From positions 682,001-746,000 of the forward strand of contig NZ_JANTHZ010000001.1 in assembly GCF_024752355.1 (NCBI RefSeq): 64,000 bases of DNA, read 5' to 3'. Position numbers and translations under genes: made by a program. Below, piece after piece: positions 60,554 to 64,000 of the stretch. This DNA is from Ancylobacter mangrovi (GTDB taxonomy: Bacteria > Pseudomonadota > Alphaproteobacteria > Rhizobiales > Xanthobacteraceae). The notes under the pieces were generated by a model. The model worked only from the letters and a program-made list of their open reading frames with translations, ran no database searches and was not told the DNA's origin. Within the stretch, counting starts at the first letter, position 1, and every line of letters begins with the position of its first letter.

Positions 60554-62217
60554 GGCGCCACCCCCTCGCATTTGAGGATGGTTGGCCCGGCGCCCGCCCT
60601 CAGCTCGCCGTCGGCAATGCGGAAATGCTTCGCCTTCAGCCCCACCGCCTCGTCGAACCAGCGCCCGATGTCGGTCTCGATGGAGCGGTCGAATTCGGGC
60701 CGGGCGACATGGGTGGTGCCCTGCGCCAGCTCCACCACCTCGCCGTCCCTGACGATCAGCCGGCCGTTCTTGAACACGAAGCGCGAGGTCGAGAACATCG
60801 CCTCGCGGTCGGAATCCTCACGATGCACCGCGATGTCCGCCACCGCACCCGGGCCGAGATGGCCCTTGTCCTTCAGCCCGAGGATGCGCGCGGGCGCGGC
60901 ACGGGTGAGGATGGCGATCTCCTCCAGCGAATATTCGCGGGTGATCTCGCCGATCAGCGTGTGCTTCTGCGCCGCCTTGTGCAGCGTCGCGAGCTGGGCG
61001 TTGCGGAAGTCGCGGTCCATCAGCAGCCGGATGAGGTGCGGATAGGTGGTGAACGGCCCGCCATTGGGGTGGTCGGTGGTGAGGAAGATCCGCCACGGAT
61101 CCTCCACCAGCAGGAACAGCTCCAGCCCGATCGCCCATTGCAGCGCGTTGACGAAGGACTTGTCGCGATACTCGAACGGCACCACGCCGCAGGCGGCGTC
61201 GAGCTCGATGTCCATGCCGATCGACTTCTTCGGCGTGGCGATGCCGCGGTTGCGGTACTGCGACATGTAGTCGGCCGAGGCGGTGACGGTCTGGCCGAAC
61301 ATCACCTGCCCGACATCGACCGAGATGTTCGGATTGGCGTTCACCAGCTCGGCGATCCGCGCCGCCGAGGAGGAGAACCTGCGGTCCCCCTCGGTGCCGT
61401 AGGAGTGGAACTGGAGATGGGTGAGGTGCAGCCGCCGCCCTTCCGCCGCGCGGATGGTGGCGAGCGTGGTCTCGTCATTGCCCGGCACGCCGAGATTGCA
61501 GCCGTGCAGGTGGATCGGGTGCGGCAGGCCGAGCTCGGTCACCGCGCGGATCAGCGTGGTCAGCACGTCGCGCGGCGTCGACCCGTAATGCGGGTTGGCC
61601 TCGTCGAGGTCCATCTTGCGGGCGTTGAACTTGAACGCGTTGATGCCGCCCGGATTGACGATCTTGATCGCGAAGGCCTGCGTCGCCTCGATCATCCAGC
61701 CGACATAGGCGTTGATCTGCTCCTGCCCGGCGCCGGCCGCGAGCAGGCGCAGGAAGTAGTCGTCATTGCCCAGAACCAGATAGGCCCCGGTGTCGAGATT
61801 GGGGATGTCCGCCATCTCGAGATGGGCGCCGCGCGCATTCGCGCCGAGCATCGCCGGCTCGAACACCGTGGTGTAGCCGAGCTGGGCGTAGCGGCAGCCG
61901 GTGGCATGCGCCGTCGGCACCGCCCGCCCGCCGCCGCAGCCGCAGAAATCCCCCGGCATTTCGGGATAGGCCGCCCGGTCCTCCTGCATGAGGAGCCGGG
62001 CGAGGTTCATCTTGCCGCCGGCGATGTGGCTGTGCAGGTCGATGCCGCCGGCCATGACGACATCTCCGCCGAGGTCGTACTCGGCGCTCGCCGGCAGGCC
62101 GGTCGGGGCGACGATGCGCCCGTCGAGGATTTCAATGTCGCGCCGCGTTCCGGTCGCGACCCCGTTCTCGCCATTGGCCGGGTCGAGCACGCGCCCGCCC
62201 TTCAGCCTCAGTCTCAT
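60550..62217 (-). CDS. fhcA: Formyltransferase/hydrolase complex subunit A (amidohydrolase)
   Basis: 555 residues. An amidohydrolase that cleaves formylmethylofuran to formate. Metal ligands are visible: His62 and His64 in DLHSHIAGGK, then HLHGCNLGVPGND, HLTHLQFHSYG and the Asp in FLTTDHPNGGPF. The order matches FwdA/FhcA. Starts directly after the fhcB stop (TGAATG). The third gene of the operon. Confidence 0.95.
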   Translation of the reverse strand: MRLRLKGGRVLDPANGENGVATGTRRDIEILDGRIVAPTGLPASAEYDLGGDVVMAGGIDLHSHIAGGKMNLARLLMQEDRAAYPEMPGDFCGCGGGRAVPTAHATGCRYAQLGYTTVFEPAMLGANARGAHLEMADIPNLDTGAYLVLGNDDYFLRLLAAGAGQEQINAYVGWMIEATQAFAIKIVNPGGINAFKFNARKMDLDEANPHYGSTPRDVLTTLIRAVTELGLPHPIHLHGCNLGVPGNDETTLATIRAAEGRRLHLTHLQFHSYGTEGDRRFSSSAARIAELVNANPNISVDVGQVMFGQTVTASADYMSQYRNRGIATPKKSIGMDIELDAACGVVPFEYRDKSFVNALQWAIGLELFLLVEDPWRIFLTTDHPNGGPFTTYPHLIRLLMDRDFRNAQLATLHKAAQKHTLIGEITREYSLEEIAILTRAAPARILGLKDKGHLGPGAVADIAVHREDSDREAMFSTSRFVFKNGRLIVRDGEVVELAQGTTHVARPEFDRSIETDIGRWFDEAVGLKAKHFRIADGELRAGAGPTILKCEGVAP

Positions 62218-63459
62218 TCATCCCTCCGCCAGGCCTCGCGCAGCCTCGGCGACGCTCGGAAGCGTCGCGACGCGCAGGGCGCCGAGCGGCATGCTCACTA
62301 TGGAATCCATCCGGAACACCGTGCCGGCGTGGTCAACGCCCGGGGTGCCGACCGGGATAAGGACATCCGGTTCCTTGTCGAATTGAGTATCGGGATGGGC
62401 AAGGGCGATCACCTTGCCCGAAAAGGCGGGCGGCGGCTCGGGCCGGAAGGCCGAGGTCCACACCAGAAGATCAGCATCGGCCAGCGCCTGCCCGGTGGCG
62501 TAGAGCGCCCCGTCATGCGCGCTCGCCTGCCCGCGCACCGCCGTGCGCAGCGGGTAGCCGAGCCGCCACAGCAGCAGCTGGTTCACGCCGATGATGTTGT
62601 CGCGCCCGCCGAGTGGGAACACGCCGGCACGGGTCACCAGATTGATCGAATCGACCAGCTTCGTGGCGAACTCGGCGACGAGGTCGCCCTGTGCGAGGCC
62701 GCCCGCATTCCACGTCACCACCGCGTAGTGCGCCCCGCGCAGCGCCTCGGCGAGCGCGCTGATGTCTTGCGCCGGCACGCCGCCGAAGCTGGTGCCGGGC
62801 GGCTGGCCGCCGGCGGCGAACACGCCGAGCGCCTCGAGCGCCGCCACCACGTCGTCAGCGGAGAGATGGGAGACCTCGGCGCCGGCAAGCTGCCGGCGCG
62901 CCTTCTCGCCCGGCGCGCCGCCGAGGAACACCACCCGGCGCGGCGCCCCGGCGAACAGCGGCGCTTCAGGATAGAGGCGCTCGAACAGCCGGCCCCAGGT
63001 CGCCGAGGGGTCCTCGCCGAGCACCAGCAGCAGGTCGCAGCGGTTGCGCACCTCAGCCAGCGTGGTGGAGAGCCAGCCGGTGCGCTGGGCGGCAGCGTAG
63101 TTCGCGAACAGGCCGTCCGAGGCGTAATGGTCGAGCACGCCGCCGAACCGCACGGCGAGGTCGGCGAGCGCGCCCGCGCCCGCCATGTCGACGCCGAGCC
63201 CGGCAAAGACCGGGGCGCGCGCCTCGCCGAGCAGGCGCCGCGCCGCTTGCGTGGCCTCGTCCAGACTCACCGGGGCACCGGCGATGCTCGGCCCGCGATC
63301 GGGCACGTCCATGCGCCGCAGCAGCCGCGCCGCCTCGGGGCAGACCGCGCCGGCGGCCCGCACTTCGCGGCCCTCGACCTCGACCGTGAGGTCGTCACAG
63401 CCCAGCCCGCAGAAGCCGCAGACCACGTCGTCGATCGTCCGGAGAGAAGCCTCGGCCAT
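62218..63459 (-). CDS. fhcB: Formyltransferase/hydrolase complex subunit B
   Basis: 413 residues from ATG 63459 (four bases after the preceding stop; ATG 63471 would overlap it). Related to molybdopterin/tungsten enzyme FwdB. The N-terminus keeps a C-x2-C-x3-C motif (Cys14, 17, 21 in VCGFCGLGCDDL) and a fourth Cys40 (AGAVCPEAARLL), the pattern for a [4Fe-4S] cluster. The rest follows the FhcB layout (GLGVDMAGAG, GEDPSATWGRLFER, NAGGLAQGD). In the bacterial complex FhcB is mostly structural. Second gene in the order pterin dehydratase-like, B, A, D, C. Confidence 0.92.
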   Translation of the reverse strand: MAEASLRTIDDVVCGFCGLGCDDLTVEVEGREVRAAGAVCPEAARLLRRMDVPDRGPSIAGAPVSLDEATQAARRLLGEARAPVFAGLGVDMAGAGALADLAVRFGGVLDHYASDGLFANYAAAQRTGWLSTTLAEVRNRCDLLLVLGEDPSATWGRLFERLYPEAPLFAGAPRRVVFLGGAPGEKARRQLAGAEVSHLSADDVVAALEALGVFAAGGQPPGTSFGGVPAQDISALAEALRGAHYAVVTWNAGGLAQGDLVAEFATKLVDSINLVTRAGVFPLGGRDNIIGVNQLLLWRLGYPLRTAVRGQASAHDGALYATGQALADADLLVWTSAFRPEPPPAFSGKVIALAHPDTQFDKEPDVLIPVGTPGVDHAGTVFRMDSIVSMPLGALRVATLPSVAEAARGLAEG

Positions 63460-63463
63460 GGTC

Positions 63464-63859
63464 TCAATCATACTTGATGTAGGCGAAGCGCAGATCGCTG
63501 CGGGGCGTGCCTTCGAGCGCGCTTTCCGGCTCGATACCGGGCTGCCAGCCGACGACGTCCTCGATCTTCTTCGCAAGCTGCAGGTCGCGCTCGGTGATGC
63601 CCTTGGCGTCATGCGACATCAGTCGCACCTCGACCCAGGCATAGGAGGCGGTGAGGTCGGGATGGTGCCAGGCGGCCTCGGCGAGATGGCCGACGGTGTT
63701 GATCACCATCAGCGTGCCCTTCCAGCTCGAAGTGCGGTAGGTGCGCCGGATCCAACCGTCGACCAGCTTCCACTTCGGAAGCTCGGCGGCAAGGCGCGCG
63801 GCAACCTCCTCGTCGGCAAGGGTTTTCTTGGGATCGATCGTATTCGGATCCACCGCCAT
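63464..63859 (-). CDS. 4a-hydroxytetrahydrobiopterin dehydratase-like protein heading the fhc operon
   Basis: 131 residues. I start at ATG 63859 because AGGAGG lies nine bases before it; the ATG three codons earlier would abut that site. The PCD/DCoH core is recognisable: AEAAWHHPDLTASYAWVEVRL with the catalytic HHPDL, then MSHDAKGITERDLQLAKKI. The family dehydrates 4a-carbinolamine pterins. Here it is four bases from fhcB, so a role on H4MPT or its intermediates is more likely than in phenylalanine metabolism. N-terminal 30 residues are extra relative to short PCDs. Confidence 0.83.
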   Translation of the reverse strand: MAVDPNTIDPKKTLADEEVAARLAAELPKWKLVDGWIRRTYRTSSWKGTLMVINTVGHLAEAAWHHPDLTASYAWVEVRLMSHDAKGITERDLQLAKKIEDVVGWQPGIEPESALEGTPRSDLRFAYIKYD

Positions 63860-64000
63860 TTCGGGCATCCTCCTGGCCGCGCGCCCATTCTGTCGCGGGC
63901 TGCGCTGGCCGATTCGGTAGCACGGTCACGGGGGGTGCGGCAAACCCCGTTCACGCATGGTGAGATTCGCCCGTGCTTGTCCTCGCCGCCTTCCGCGCCT
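63860..64000. other. Right-edge spacer upstream of the fhc operon
   Basis: 141 bases holding the ribosome binding site and presumably the promoter of the minus-strand fhc operon. A short ACGGGG/CCCCGT inverted repeat lies at 63928-63950. A plus-strand gene may begin near the edge but is too short here to support. Confidence 0.4.

Overview
The window is very GC-rich, densely packed bacterial DNA with short spacers, many ATGA/GTGA overlaps and alphaproteobacterial gene types: rhizobial-style TonB/ExbB/ExbD, a KatG/OxyR pair, an ScfR/RamB-like regulator beside isocitrate lyase, and tetrahydromethanopterin (H4MPT) C1 genes. The mix of glyoxylate-cycle and H4MPT-linked formaldehyde oxidation genes points to a facultatively methylotrophic Hyphomicrobiales member, perhaps Xanthobacteraceae (Ancylobacter/Starkeya/Xanthobacter type). 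That assignment is inference. I saw no rRNA, tRNA, CRISPR array, prophage or intact insertion sequence.

Layout. (1) 0.5-15.2 kb: an unusual accessory locus. A 1336-residue protein joins a disordered N-terminus to an M50-like membrane domain, whose zinc motif is lost, and an HlyD adaptor. It is followed by a degenerate sulfotransferase-like protein, an alkaline-phosphatase-superfamily enzyme, an alpha/beta hydrolase, two SDRs, a propeller-like protein, a membrane-anchored esterase, a SAM methyltransferase, a small secreted protein with a decayed-looking 3' flank, and an acyl carrier protein. I recognise no described pathway with this content; it is the best candidate for an undescribed system. 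(2) 15.4-21.7 kb: a Cys-repeat secreted protein and the glyoxylate shunt (ScfR/RamB-like regulator, a small unknown gene, aceA, malate synthase G). A shared 10-mer occurs in the regulator/aceA-side promoter and inside the start of the malate synthase gene. (3) 21.9-35.3 kb: mostly housekeeping genes (MscS-type channel, nitroreductase, GNAT, FtsK-like translocase, aldehyde dehydrogenase, EamA transporter, Pif1-like helicase, Rrf2 regulator, glutaryl-CoA dehydrogenase with a tetranucleotide repeat in its leader). (4) 35.6-42.2 kb: a dpp-type peptide ABC transporter operon with an unrelated membrane protein gene between dppC and dppD. (5) 42.3-48.1 kb: katG/oxyR and tonB-exbD-exbB. (6) 48.3-52.7 kb: FAD-linked oxidase, Uup ABC-F protein, SpoU methyltransferase.

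(7) 52.8-63.9 kb: archaeal-type C1 metabolism in two blocks. The plus-strand block (52788-56781) makes cofactors: an MfnE-like kinase and MfnB for methylofuran, a DmrB-like flavoprotein and a dihydropteroate-synthase-like protein for H4MPT, and a DUF447 protein. The minus-strand block (63859-58827) reads pterin dehydratase-like protein, fhcB, fhcA, fhcD, fhcC, the formyltransferase/hydrolase complex that turns formyl-H4MPT into formate. mgtE and a DUF1059 gene lie between them. fae, mtdB and mch are not in the window. Formate and C1 oxidation here, with the glyoxylate shunt at 18-21 kb, suit growth on both C1 and C2 compounds.
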